64,000 nucleotides of DNA from JBBWZH01 sp035544115. GTDB taxonomy: Bacteria > Actinomycetota > Actinomycetes > Mycobacteriales > CADCTP01. The notes beneath the pieces are model-generated. The model made no database searches. It worked only from the letters and a program-made list of their open reading frames with translations, and was not told the origin of the DNA. The position numbers and the translations under genes are program-made. Positions 16,376 through 24,839 of this stretch are shown here, in pieces; positions within the stretch are counted from its first letter, which is position 1; each line of letters opens with the position of its first letter. The stretch covers positions 5,642,001 to 5,706,000 of the forward strand of contig OY970235.1 in the NCBI GenBank assembly GCA_963714145.1, written 5' to 3'.

Positions 16376-19300
16376 TTACGCCGGCGCGGGCGGGATCGAC
16401 TCGATCAGGTCGCGCAGGGCGGCGGCGTCCAGCAGGTCGGTGGGGCTGACCGTCCGGTTGGTCCGGACATAGTGGAAGGCGGCCCGGACCTGGCCGACCG
16501 CGGTGCCGGACAGCGCCGCCCAGGCCAGCCGGTACGCGGCCAACTGCACCTCGGCCGCGCGCAGCAGCGCGCCGGCGGGCTCCGCGCCGGTCTTCCAGTC
16601 GACCACCGTCCAGCCACCGTCGGGGTCGGCGAAGACCGCGTCGATCCGGCCGCGGACGACCAGCGGCCGGCCGGTGCCGCCGATCGTGGTCTCGAACGGC
16701 ACCTCGACCTCATCGGCCCGCCGCTGCGCCCAGGCGCTGGCCAGGAAGCGTTCCTGCAGCATGGCCAGGTCCTCGTCCCCGGCGGCGTCGGAGTCGGCCG
16801 CGCCGGGCAGTTCGTCCAGGTCGAGCAACCGCTCGCCGCCGAACCGCTCCTCCAGCCAGGCGTGGAAGGCGGTGCCGCGGCGGGTCAGCGGCGCCGGCCG
16901 GAACGGCATCGGCCGGCGGATCTGCCGGGCCAGCTCGGCCGGGTCCCGGCGCAGCGCGACCAGCGCGGTCACCGACAGGTGCTCCGGCAGCGGGACGTCC
17001 ACGGCCCCCTCGGCGCGGCGCAGGCCCCGGTCCCGCTCAGCCAGCAGCAGGTCGGCCTCCACCGCCCAGGTGCGGGCGTCCGGCACGACCGGGTCGAACA
17101 GTTCCACCTGATCGGAGCCCACCGTGCGCCTGCCCCGACCGCGCGCCGCCGGCTGGCCCGCCGGGGCCGGCGCGGCGGCCAGGCCGGCCATCGCGGCGCG
17201 GACGAGATCGGCGCCGGACTCGACCGCGCCCCGGCGGGTGTGCAGCGGGTCGACCGGCCAGGACTGGGTCACGAGCTCGGCCAGCAGCGGGTTCGGCGCG
17301 CCGTCCGCGGGCGGCGGCGCCCAGTCGGCCACCTCGCCGGCGCCGGCCAGGCAGGCGTCCCGCAGCTCGGTGAGGAACTCGGACGGGCCACGCGGCCTGC
17401 TGGCGTCGTCCCACCAGTAGCCGGCGCAGAGCAGCACGCGGCGGGCCCGGGTGGTCGCCACGTAGCAGAGCCGGCGCTCCTCGACCAGACTCAGCTCGGC
17501 GACCCGGCCCTGGTACCAGTCCCGCCGCCGGTCCGCGCCGGTCAGGTCGGTGGCCGCGCCCAGGTCGAACTGCGGCAGGTCGGCCGCGTCGCCGCGCAGC
17601 GCGTACGGCAGCGCGCGCGGGTCCTTCGTCCAGTCGCCGCCCCGGGACGAGGCCGGGAACACGCTCGCGGTCAGCCCGGGCACCGCGACCACGTCCCACT
17701 CCAGGCCCTTCGCGCCGTGCACGGTGAGCACCTGCACCCGCTCCGGCTCGACCTCCACGATGCCCGCCTCCAGCCCGTCCTCGCGGCGGGACGCGGCGGC
17801 CAGGTACGCCAGGAACGTGCCGAGGCTGGCCACGTCGGCGCCCTCGGCGAAGTCGGCGGCCACGTCGCCGAACCGGTCCAGGTGCGCCCGGGCGGTGGCC
17901 GCGTCCCGGTCCGGCCGGGCGGCCACCTCGACGTCCAGGCCGAGGGTCCGCTCCACGTCCGCGACCAGGTCCGGCAGCGGCTGTCCGGACCGGGCCCGCA
18001 GCTCGCGCAGCTCGGTGGCGAGCGCGGTCAGCCGGGCGTACCCGGTCGGCGAATACCGGCCCGGGTTCCCCAGCGACTCGAGCGCCTCGACGATGCTCCC
18101 GTCGTCCACCGCATCCGGCTGTACGGCGCCGGCCGGCCCGCCGGCACCCGGCTCCGCCGACCCGTCCGGCCCAGCCGGCCCAGCCGAACTACCCGACCCG
18201 GCCGACCCGCCCGGCCCAGCTGGCCTGGCCGAACTGCCCGACCCGGCCGGCTCGGCCGGCTCGGCTGACACAGCCGGCTCGGCTGACACAGCCGGGCCGG
18301 CCGGCCCGGCCGAGGGGTCCGGTCCGGCCGAGGTGTCCGGCGGCACCGGGGATCCGGTGGAGTCGGCCCGGCGGGCGACGGCGAGCGCGGTGGCGCGGCG
18401 ACCCAGCGCGGCCAGGTCGCGGGCACCGATCCGCCAGCGGGCGCCCGACAGCAGCCGGATCAGCGCGTCCCCGGCGGTCGGGTCGGCCAGCACCGCGAGC
18501 GTGGCCACCACGTCCGCAACCTCGGGCGTGTCGAGCAGGCCGCCGAGCCCGACCACCTCGACCGGCAGGCCGCGGGCCCGCAGCGCCCGCTCCAGCCGGG
18601 GGATCTGCGCCCGCCGGCGGACCAGCACGGCCGCGGTGGGATGCAGCCCGTCCGGCCCGGCGACCCAGCGCGCGGCCACCGCGTCGGCCAGCCACTCCGC
18701 CTCGTCCACCGCGGTCGGGAGTAGCGCGACCCGCACCTCCCCGGCCGGCGCGCCGGGGGCCGGCCGCAGCCGGGGCACCTCCATCCGCGCCGCCCGCAGC
18801 GGCTCGGCGATCTCGTTGGCCACCGTGAGGATGTCCGCGCCGTTGCGGAAGCTGGTGGACAGCGGGTAGGTCCGCGCCGCCGCACCGGCCTCCCCACCCC
18901 GGGACGCGGCCTCATCCCGGGACGCCTCCCCAGCCCGGGACGCCTCCCCAGCCCGGGCCGCCTCCCCAGCCCGGGCCGCCTCCCCAGCCCGGGCCGCCTC
19001 CCCAGCCCGGGGTGCGGCCCCAGCCCGGGACGCGGTGCCAGCCCGGGACGCGGTCGGGAAGTCGGCCGGGAACCGGGTCAGGTTGCCGGCCGAGGCGCCC
19101 CGCCAGCCGTAGATCGACTGGCACGGGTCGCCGACCGCGGTCACCGGGTGGCCGCCGCCGTACAGGGCGCGCAGCAGCACCCGCTGCGCGTGCCCGGTGT
19201 CCTGGTACTCGTCCAGCAGTACGACCTGGTAGCGGGCCCGCTCCAGCCGGCCGACCTCGCCGAACCGGTCCGCGATCCGGGCGGCCAGCGACATCTGGTC

Positions 19301-20068
19301 GCCGAAGTCCATCGCGTCCCGGCCGCGCTTGCGGGCCAGGTACTGCTCGACCAGCGACAGCAGCTCCACCCGGGCGGCCAGCGCGCCGAGCATGTCGCGC
19401 AGCTTGGCCGGCAGCTCGCCGCGCTGCCCCTTCCCGCGCGGCAGCGCCCGGACCGCCGCGTCCAGCCGCGCGGTCCAGGCCCGCAGCTCGTCCGGCTCGC
19501 GCAGGTGCTCGGCCAGCTCGCCGGCCAGCGCCAGCACCGCGTCGGTCACGGTCGGCGGGGTCCAGCCCACGTTCGGCAGGTCGCCGTCGTAGCCGCGCAC
19601 CACCTGCTCGGCCAGCTGCCAGGTCATCGCCTCGGACAGCAGCCGGACGGTCGGTTCCACCGGCACCCGCAGCGCGTGCTCGGCGACGATCCGGCCGGCG
19701 TACGCGTGGTACGTGAGTACGGTCGGCTCGCCGGCCAGCAGCTCGGCCCGGCGGCCCGGCGGCAGCACCTCCCGGTCGCGCAACTGGGCCAGCCGCAGCC
19801 GGACGCGCTGCGCCAGCTCGCCCGCCGCCTTGCGGGTGAACGTGAGGCCGAGCACCGCGTCCGGGGCGACCAGGCCGTTCGCGACCAGCCAGCTGACCCG
19901 GGCGGCCATCGTCTCGGTCTTGCCGGAGCCGGCGCCGGCGATCACCACGCACGGCCCGAGTGGCGCACCGATCACCGCGGCCTGCTCGTCGGTGGGCCGG
20001 CGCAGGCCGAGCAGCTCAGCCAGCTCGGCCGGATCCAGCCGCAGGTCCCGATCCAGCGCGGCCGTCAC
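16376..20068 (-). CDS. adnB: Helicase-nuclease subunit AdnB
   Basis: A 1230-residue UvrD-like motor with a C-terminal RecB-type nuclease, partner of AdnA in the AdnAB complex that resects double-strand breaks in mycobacteria. Walker A is AGAGSGKT (about 44-51), motif II LLDEYQD, and the nuclease core is VVDWKTG (about 1150). Unlike AdnA it has no Fe-S Cys set around the nuclease. Two low-complexity inserts stand out: RAGEAA hexads (residues about 336-392, between GWRGASAGNL and STSFRNG) and a Ser/Gly/Pro/Ala stretch (about 569-653). The start overlaps the adnA stop by 4 nt. The adnA-adnB order matches mycobacteria. Confidence 0.92.
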   Translation of the reverse strand: MTAALDRDLRLDPAELAELLGLRRPTDEQAAVIGAPLGPCVVIAGAGSGKTETMAARVSWLVANGLVAPDAVLGLTFTRKAAGELAQRVRLRLAQLRDREVLPPGRRAELLAGEPTVLTYHAYAGRIVAEHALRVPVEPTVRLLSEAMTWQLAEQVVRGYDGDLPNVGWTPPTVTDAVLALAGELAEHLREPDELRAWTARLDAAVRALPRGKGQRGELPAKLRDMLGALAARVELLSLVEQYLARKRGRDAMDFGDQMSLAARIADRFGEVGRLERARYQVVLLDEYQDTGHAQRVLLRALYGGGHPVTAVGDPCQSIYGWRGASAGNLTRFPADFPTASRAGTASRAGAAPRAGEAARAGEAARAGEAARAGEASRAGEASRDEAASRGGEAGAAARTYPLSTSFRNGADILTVANEIAEPLRAARMEVPRLRPAPGAPAGEVRVALLPTAVDEAEWLADAVAARWVAGPDGLHPTAAVLVRRRAQIPRLERALRARGLPVEVVGLGGLLDTPEVADVVATLAVLADPTAGDALIRLLSGARWRIGARDLAALGRRATALAVARRADSTGSPVPPDTSAGPDPSAGPAGPAVSAEPAVSAEPAEPAGSGSSARPAGPGGSAGSGSSAGPAGPDGSAEPGAGGPAGAVQPDAVDDGSIVEALESLGNPGRYSPTGYARLTALATELRELRARSGQPLPDLVADVERTLGLDVEVAARPDRDAATARAHLDRFGDVAADFAEGADVASLGTFLAYLAAASRREDGLEAGIVEVEPERVQVLTVHGAKGLEWDVVAVPGLTASVFPASSRGGDWTKDPRALPYALRGDAADLPQFDLGAATDLTGADRRRDWYQGRVAELSLVEERRLCYVATTRARRVLLCAGYWWDDASRPRGPSEFLTELRDACLAGAGEVADWAPPPADGAPNPLLAELVTQSWPVDPLHTRRGAVESGADLVRAAMAGLAAAPAPAGQPAARGRGRRTVGSDQVELFDPVVPDARTWAVEADLLLAERDRGLRRAEGAVDVPLPEHLSVTALVALRRDPAELARQIRRPMPFRPAPLTRRGTAFHAWLEERFGGERLLDLDELPGAADSDAAGDEDLAMLQERFLASAWAQRRADEVEVPFETTIGGTGRPLVVRGRIDAVFADPDGGWTVVDWKTGAEPAGALLRAAEVQLAAYRLAWAALSGTAVGQVRAAFHYVRTNRTVSPTDLLDAAALRDLIESIPPAPA
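18890..19060. repeat. In-frame 18-bp tandem repeat within adnB
   Basis: Head-to-tail copies of an 18-bp unit, GCCTCCCCAGCCCGGGCC on the plus strand, encoding RAGEAA/RAGEAS hexads on the minus strand. The central copies are nearly identical and the outer ones degenerate. The unit length keeps the reading frame. It lies between conserved helicase motifs, presumably in a surface loop. Confidence 0.85.
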
Positions 20069-23000
20069 TGGGTCACCTGCCGGCCCTCGGTACGGATCGG
20101 GCAGCTGCCGCGCACCGGGCAGGCGTCGCAGCGGTTGTTGGCCATCGCGGTGAACGCCGACCCGGCCATCCGCCCGGCCACCTCGACCACCAGGTCACGC
20201 GCCCAGCTCGGCGAGTCCGCGTCGGACAGCGCCGGCTGCCGCTGCACCCGCGCCTTCCGCGCCGTGCTGCCCAGCTGTACCAGCATCGCCCCGCCGGCCG
20301 CCCCGGCCAGCACCGCGCCCGGGCCCGGCGGGGTGGCCAGCCGCCGGCGCAACTCGGCCGACCGCGGCGTCGCCGCCGGCTCGACCGCCGTGAGCTCGGG
20401 CCCCTCGGGCGCCGGCGGCTCGGCGCCGGTAGCGAACGCGCCGGCCTCGACCGCGGCCTGGTACGCGCCCAGCTGCGGGTGCTCGTCGACCTCGCTGTCG
20501 GTGGGCGCGGACTTGCCCGTCTTCAGGTCGACCACCAGCAGCCGGCCGTCCCGGTCCCGCTCCAGCCGGTCGACCCGGCCGTGCAGCTGCGCCGGGCCGA
20601 TCTCGACCTCGAACGGCTCCTCCACGGCGACCAGCTCGAGCGCGCCGCGGCTGTCGGCGAGCCAGTCGAGGAATCGGCGCAGCATGCCGCTGGCCCGGTC
20701 CCGCTCCTTGCGGCCGTACCAGGGGCCACCGAAGTCGAGGGTGCCCCAGGCCTCGTCCAGCCGCCGGGCCAGCTCCTCCTCGCCGAGCGCCGCGGCGCCG
20801 GCCAGATCGGCCAGGCCGGTGAGCGCGGCCAGCTCGTGCACCAGCATGCCGAGCGACTGGCTGGCCGACGCGGCGGACCGGCCGCCCACGCTCTCCAGCA
20901 GCCAGCGCAGCTCGCAGGTGGCGAACGCCTCGATCCGGGACGGCGACACCCGCACCGGCTCGTCCGGCTCGCGCAGCGGCCGGTCGTCGGACAGCGGCGC
21001 CAGCCCCCACCACTGCGCCGGGTCCGCCCCGGGTACGCCGGCCCGGGCCAGCCGGGCCAGCTCGGTGGCCGCGGCCTCCCGGCGCACCGGCGGCTCGGCC
21101 TCGTCGGTGACCACCGACCGCAGCTCGGCCACCAGCGCGGGCAGGCTGAGCGTGCGCGGCACCGCGGTCGGCTCGCGGGCGGTCGACCGCGGGTCCAGCT
21201 CGTCCAGGAACCGGGACGGTTGCTCGTCCTCGGTGCTCACCGCGGTCACCAGCACAGACCGGCTGGCCCGGGTGACCGCGACGTAGAACAGCCGGCGTTC
21301 CTCGGCCAGCTGCGCGGCGACCGGCGAGCTGGTGCCCGGCGCCAGGCCGCCGGCCAGGTCGACCAGCTCTTCGGCGCCGAGCAGCGAGCCACGCCGGCGC
21401 AGGTCCGGCCAGGCGCCCTCGGTCACCCCGGCCACCACCACGAACGGCCACTGCAGGCCCTTCGCCGCGTGCGCGGTCAGGATCCGGACCGCGTCGCCGG
21501 CCGGGGCCCGCGCGGCCAGCGTGTCACCGGGGATCTGCTGCCCCTGCAGGTGCTCCAGGAACGCCGCCGCGCCGGACCCGGGCAGCCGGTCGGTGAACTG
21601 CGCCGCCGCCTCGAACAGGGCCACCACCGCGTCCAGGTCGCGGTCGGCGGCCGCGCCGACCACCCCGCCGCGCTGGCTGGCCCGCTGCCAGACCTGGGCC
21701 AGCCCGGTGGCCGACCAGAGCTCCCAGAGCACATCCTCGGCGGTGCCGCCCGCGGCGGCGGCCCGCACCGTCGCGATCAGGCGGGCGATCCGCTGCGCCG
21801 GCCGGGCCACCCGGGGCGGCAGCACGGCCAGCGACGCCGGCTCCAGCAGCGCCTCGACCAGCAGCGGGCCGGACGGCCGGCCACCACCGGTGGCCACCTC
21901 CAGCCGGCGCAGCTGCTGCCGCAGCCGGCGGACGGCGAGGGTGTCCGCCCCGCCCAGCGGCGAGCAGAGCAGCTCGACCGCGGCGGCCTCGTCCAGCTCG
22001 CCGCGCAACGCGGTCCGCAGCAGCAACAGCAGCGGCACCACACCGGGCTGGCCGACCAGCGGCAGGTCGTCGGCGGCCACCGCGACCGGCACCCCGGCCG
22101 CCACCAGCGCCCGGCGCAGCGGACCCAGGTGCCGGCCGGTGGACCGCAGCAGCACCGCCATCTCCCGCCAGGCCAGCCCGTCCAGCAGGTGCGCGGCGCG
22201 CAGCCGGTGCGCGATGTACCCGGCCTCCTCCGACGCCGACCGGAACACGTGCGCCTCGGCCCGGCCGGCCGGCAGCCCGGGTGCCGGCACCAGCGCCCGG
22301 TGCCCGGCCGGCCCGGTGAGCCGGTCGGCGACGCGCCGGGACGCGCCGAGCAGCGCGGTGCCGCCGCGCCGGGACACGGTCAGCGCCAGCGTCGGCGGCA
22401 CGCTGCCGTCCGGCCCGGGGAACCGGTCCGGGAAGCGCCGGATCGCGGCCGGGTCGGCGCCGCGGAACCCGTAGATCGACTGGTCCGGGTCGCCGACCAC
22501 GACCAGCTCCTCGGCGCCGCCGGCCAGCAGCGCCAGCAGTTCCTCCTGCGCCGGGTCGACGTCCTGGTACTCGTCCACGAACACGTGCCGGCGCGCCGCC
22601 CGCTCCCGTTCCAGCAGCCGCGGGTCGTCCACGAACACGTCCACGCAGGCCCGGATCAGCTCCGCCGGGTCGTACGCCGGGGACCCGGACAGCATCCCGG
22701 CCAGCGCGGTGACCTCCTCGTACTGGACGAAGAACCGGGCCACCGCCGGCCAGTCCGCCCGCTCCAGCTTCGCCCCGTACCCGGCCAGCTCGGCCGGCGT
22801 GACGCCGCGCTCGACCGCGCGCAGCAGCAGGTCGCGCAGTTCCTGGGCGAAGCCGCGGGTGAGCAGCGCCGGCCGCAGCTCGACCGGCCAGTCGGCGGCG
22901 CCGGCCTCCACATCACCGCGCAGCAGCTCGCGGATCACCAGGTCCTGCTCCGGACCGGACAGCAGCCGGGGCACCGGCTCACCCCGCTCCGCGGCCTGCC

Positions 23001-23349
23001 GGCGCAGCACCCCGAACGCGTACGAGTGGAACGTCCGGGCCATCGGTTCGCGGGTCGTCCGGCCCAGCCGCGCGGTCACCCGCTCCCGCAGGTCGGCCGC
23101 GGCCCGCCGGCTGAAGGTGAGCACCAGCACCCGCTCCGGGTCCACCCCGCGCCCGGCGATCCGGTCGACCACCGCCTCGACCAGCGTGGTCGTCTTCCCC
23201 GTTCCCGGCCCGGCCAGCACCAGCAGCGGCCCGCCGCGGTGCTCGACCACCGCCCGCTGCGCGGCGTCCAACACCGGCGCAGCAGCCACCGGCCCGGCGC
23301 CCCGCACCAACCGGTACGCGCTCTCGGCGGCAACCACCCGGCGATACAA
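20065..23349 (-). CDS. adnA: Helicase-nuclease subunit AdnA
   Basis: A 1094-residue UvrD-like protein with a C-terminal nuclease. Walker A is AGPGTGKT (about 46-53), motif II FVDEYQDVD and motif III GDPDQSIYGFRG. The nuclease core is VVDLKTGK (about 938). One Cys in FATCELRWLLE and three in NNRCDACPVRGSC at the C-terminus have the spacing of an AddB-type 4Fe-4S nuclease. AdnAB is the actinobacterial counterpart of RecBCD/AddAB. The start is uncertain: TTG 23349 is used because no ATG or GTG lies upstream in frame near the homology; GTG 23337 is an alternative. Divergent from the RelA/SpoT-like gene. Confidence 0.92.
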   Translation of the reverse strand: MYRRVVAAESAYRLVRGAGPVAAAPVLDAAQRAVVEHRGGPLLVLAGPGTGKTTTLVEAVVDRIAGRGVDPERVLVLTFSRRAAADLRERVTARLGRTTREPMARTFHSYAFGVLRRQAAERGEPVPRLLSGPEQDLVIRELLRGDVEAGAADWPVELRPALLTRGFAQELRDLLLRAVERGVTPAELAGYGAKLERADWPAVARFFVQYEEVTALAGMLSGSPAYDPAELIRACVDVFVDDPRLLERERAARRHVFVDEYQDVDPAQEELLALLAGGAEELVVVGDPDQSIYGFRGADPAAIRRFPDRFPGPDGSVPPTLALTVSRRGGTALLGASRRVADRLTGPAGHRALVPAPGLPAGRAEAHVFRSASEEAGYIAHRLRAAHLLDGLAWREMAVLLRSTGRHLGPLRRALVAAGVPVAVAADDLPLVGQPGVVPLLLLLRTALRGELDEAAAVELLCSPLGGADTLAVRRLRQQLRRLEVATGGGRPSGPLLVEALLEPASLAVLPPRVARPAQRIARLIATVRAAAAGGTAEDVLWELWSATGLAQVWQRASQRGGVVGAAADRDLDAVVALFEAAAQFTDRLPGSGAAAFLEHLQGQQIPGDTLAARAPAGDAVRILTAHAAKGLQWPFVVVAGVTEGAWPDLRRRGSLLGAEELVDLAGGLAPGTSSPVAAQLAEERRLFYVAVTRASRSVLVTAVSTEDEQPSRFLDELDPRSTAREPTAVPRTLSLPALVAELRSVVTDEAEPPVRREAAATELARLARAGVPGADPAQWWGLAPLSDDRPLREPDEPVRVSPSRIEAFATCELRWLLESVGGRSAASASQSLGMLVHELAALTGLADLAGAAALGEEELARRLDEAWGTLDFGGPWYGRKERDRASGMLRRFLDWLADSRGALELVAVEEPFEVEIGPAQLHGRVDRLERDRDGRLLVVDLKTGKSAPTDSEVDEHPQLGAYQAAVEAGAFATGAEPPAPEGPELTAVEPAATPRSAELRRRLATPPGPGAVLAGAAGGAMLVQLGSTARKARVQRQPALSDADSPSWARDLVVEVAGRMAGSAFTAMANNRCDACPVRGSCPIRTEGRQVTQ

Positions 23350-23415
23350 CCACGCACCCGGGCCCGATCCCGGTTCCCACGCCGCAACGCAAAATAACCG
23401 TTTCGCCGACCTCCG

Positions 23416-23421
23416 TAACGT
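23416..23421 (+). promoter_or_regulatory. -10 box (TAACGT) of the RelA/SpoT-like gene
   Basis: TAACGT lies 8 nt before the GTG at 23430, the most likely true start of the RelA/SpoT-like gene, fitting a near-leaderless promoter. It supports GTG 23430 although the downstream frame requires a 1-nt correction. Confidence 0.4.
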
Positions 23422-23429
23422 CTATCCCC

Positions 23430-24183
23430 GTGCCACTCCCTATATCCCGCCGCCCTCGACCGCCTCGGCAAACGCCTCAGTCAACCGGATGCCGCCACCG
23501 AGGATGACTATGCACAGCTCAGCCAGGTACTCCGCGTCTACGAGCTGGCTCTGTCAACGGTACGTAACCAGCTGGAAGCTAGTGGTTTTGAGGTTGCGAA
23601 CCGGCTCAAGACGACCGGCACATTGGTCGAGAAGTTGCGCCGGGAGCGCGGAATGAAGCTCACCCGGGTACAAGATGTCGCCGGCGCCCGTATCACCATT
23701 GCCGGTACCCGCGCAGATCAGGACGAGGCGGTGGCCCGCATCATCGGCAGGATCACCGATGGGGTCAGGCCAGCGCAGATACGGGATCGACGGCACCAGC
23801 CGAGCAGCGGCTACCGCGCGGTCCATGTCATCCTGTTTCCCGGCAACCTCCCAGTCGAGGTCCAGGTGCGTACCGAATTGCAACACGTGTGGGCCCAATT
23901 GTTTGAACAATTGGGCGACGTCTGGGGGCGGGATATCCGATATGGCGGTCAGCCGAGTCAACCCGATGCGGTCGCCATTCCGGGCGAGGCCGGGCCGTCG
24001 CGGGCGGCGGTCGTCGCCGCGATGCACTCGATGAGCGACGTGATCCACCGCTTCGAGATATCCGAACTGCAGTCCTCGTCCGGGGCAGTCGACCTAGCCG
24101 TCGAAAAGGCTGGGCTCCTCCTCCTGCTCCGTAGTACTGTGCAACTCGTGCAGCAGTCCGTCGGCGCCGGAAGGGAGGCATAG
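23430..24183 (+). CDS. RelA/SpoT-domain (small alarmone synthetase-like) protein with apparent 5' frameshift
   Basis: Resembles (p)ppGpp synthetase-type domains. RLKTTGTLVEKLRRE matches the RxK...S/T..K loop, QDVAGARITI the D..G.R strand, SGYRAVHVI the acceptor-binding Tyr motif, and VEVQVRTELQHVWAQLFEQLGD the catalytic Glu region and following helix. Clearly coding sequence starts near 23444 (ALDRLGKRL), but that frame has no ATG, GTG or TTG before 23623. GTG 23430 reads VPLP and joins the frame as VPLPYPAALDRLGKRL if one base is skipped in CCTATATCCC (about 23440-23443). So there is a 1-nt insertion, a sequencing error or a recoded site. It is AT-richer than its neighbours. A small gene starts 2 nt after its stop. 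Confidence 0.7.
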
Positions 24184-24185
24184 CG

Positions 24186-24455
24186 ATGGCCAATTTCCTT
24201 CTCGTATACGAGCGCCCCACGACGAAGCTCCTGAGCATGGTGGAGTTCGCGGACGCGGGCGAGGCGCTGGATGCACGGTTCACCGCTGAGCGCACCCACC
24301 GCGGTAACCCCGATATCGAGGTCGTCGTGCTGGCGGCGAAGTCGGCGGAGGTGCTGCGGCGCACCCACGGCCGGTACTTCTACAGCACCGGGCAGCTCAT
24401 GGAGAACCTCGCGCAGCTCGTCGAGCAGAAGCTGCAAGCCCGGCCGGCCTCGTAG
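24186..24455 (+). CDS. Small conserved-looking protein downstream of the RelA/SpoT-like gene
   Basis: An 89-residue soluble alpha/beta-looking protein of no family I can name. It begins MANFLLVYERPTTKLLSM, has a central AGEALDARFTAERTHRGNPDIEVVVL segment in two parts and a long C-terminal helix (GQLMENLAQLVEQKL). The ATG at 24186 is 2 nt after the upstream stop, with GGGAGG inside the preceding gene's end, so the two are co-translated. The pairing of a RelA/SpoT-like enzyme with a small co-expressed protein resembles toxSAS toxin-antitoxin loci, but nothing in this sequence proves an antitoxin role. Confidence 0.65.
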   Translation: MANFLLVYERPTTKLLSMVEFADAGEALDARFTAERTHRGNPDIEVVVLAAKSAEVLRRTHGRYFYSTGQLMENLAQLVEQKLQARPAS

Positions 24456-24458
24456 TAG

Positions 24459-24815
24459 TCAGTGCCCGTCCCAGCGGGCCCGGGCCATGTCCACCCGGTC
24501 GCCCCGCATCGGTACCCCCTCGGCCCGCAGCAGCCGGCGCGCCTCGTCCGGGTGCGACGGCGCCGGATCGCCGGTGGACAGCACGACCCGCTGCCAGGGC
24601 ACCTCGTGCCCGTGCCGGCCCATCACCATCCCGACGGTGCGGGCCGAGCCGGTGCCCAGGTATTCCGCGATGTCGCCGTAGGACATGACCCGCCCGCGCG
24701 GGATCCGGTCGACCACGCTGAGCACCGCCGCCGCGTACTCGCTCACCTGGCCCGCCGGGGCGGCCACCTTGGCCCGGCCCGGCCCGGGTGGCCGCGCCGG
24801 GCGTCCGCTGCTCAC
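24459..24815 (-). CDS. Alkyltransferase-like (ATL/MGMT-family) protein
   Basis: A 118-residue protein with the C-terminal domain of O6-alkylguanine-DNA alkyltransferase: RIPRGRVMSYGDIAEYLG (helix-turn-helix and arginine-finger region) and, where MGMT has PCHR, the sequence VPWQRVV. Trp replaces the alkyl-acceptor Cys, as in ATL proteins, which bind O6-alkylguanine and hand it to nucleotide excision repair instead of removing the alkyl group. The GTG at 24815 has TAACGT 6 nt upstream. The place next to moeZ corresponds to Rv3204 in M. tuberculosis. Confidence 0.82.
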   Translation of the reverse strand: MSSGRPARPPGPGRAKVAAPAGQVSEYAAAVLSVVDRIPRGRVMSYGDIAEYLGTGSARTVGMVMGRHGHEVPWQRVVLSTGDPAPSHPDEARRLLRAEGVPMRGDRVDMARARWDGH

Positions 24816-24821
24816 GCTGGG

Positions 24822-24827
24822 ACGTTA
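24822..24827 (-). promoter_or_regulatory. -10 box (TAACGT), leaderless promoter
   Basis: TAACGT on the minus strand, 6 nt before the GTG of the ATL gene, in the 24-bp gap after moeZ. It gives the ATL gene its own promoter. Confidence 0.5.
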
Positions 24828-24839
24828 CCGACCGCGGGC

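Noticed and set aside
19960..23397. A 1145-codon open frame on the plus strand
   Set aside because: Antisense to adnA; consists of Arg/Gly/Pro/Gln-rich shadow sequence, no motif.
24459..24815. Active O6-alkylguanine-DNA alkyltransferase
   Set aside because: The acceptor Cys of PCHR is replaced by Trp (PWQR), so it is an ATL-type protein rather than a repairing MGMT.
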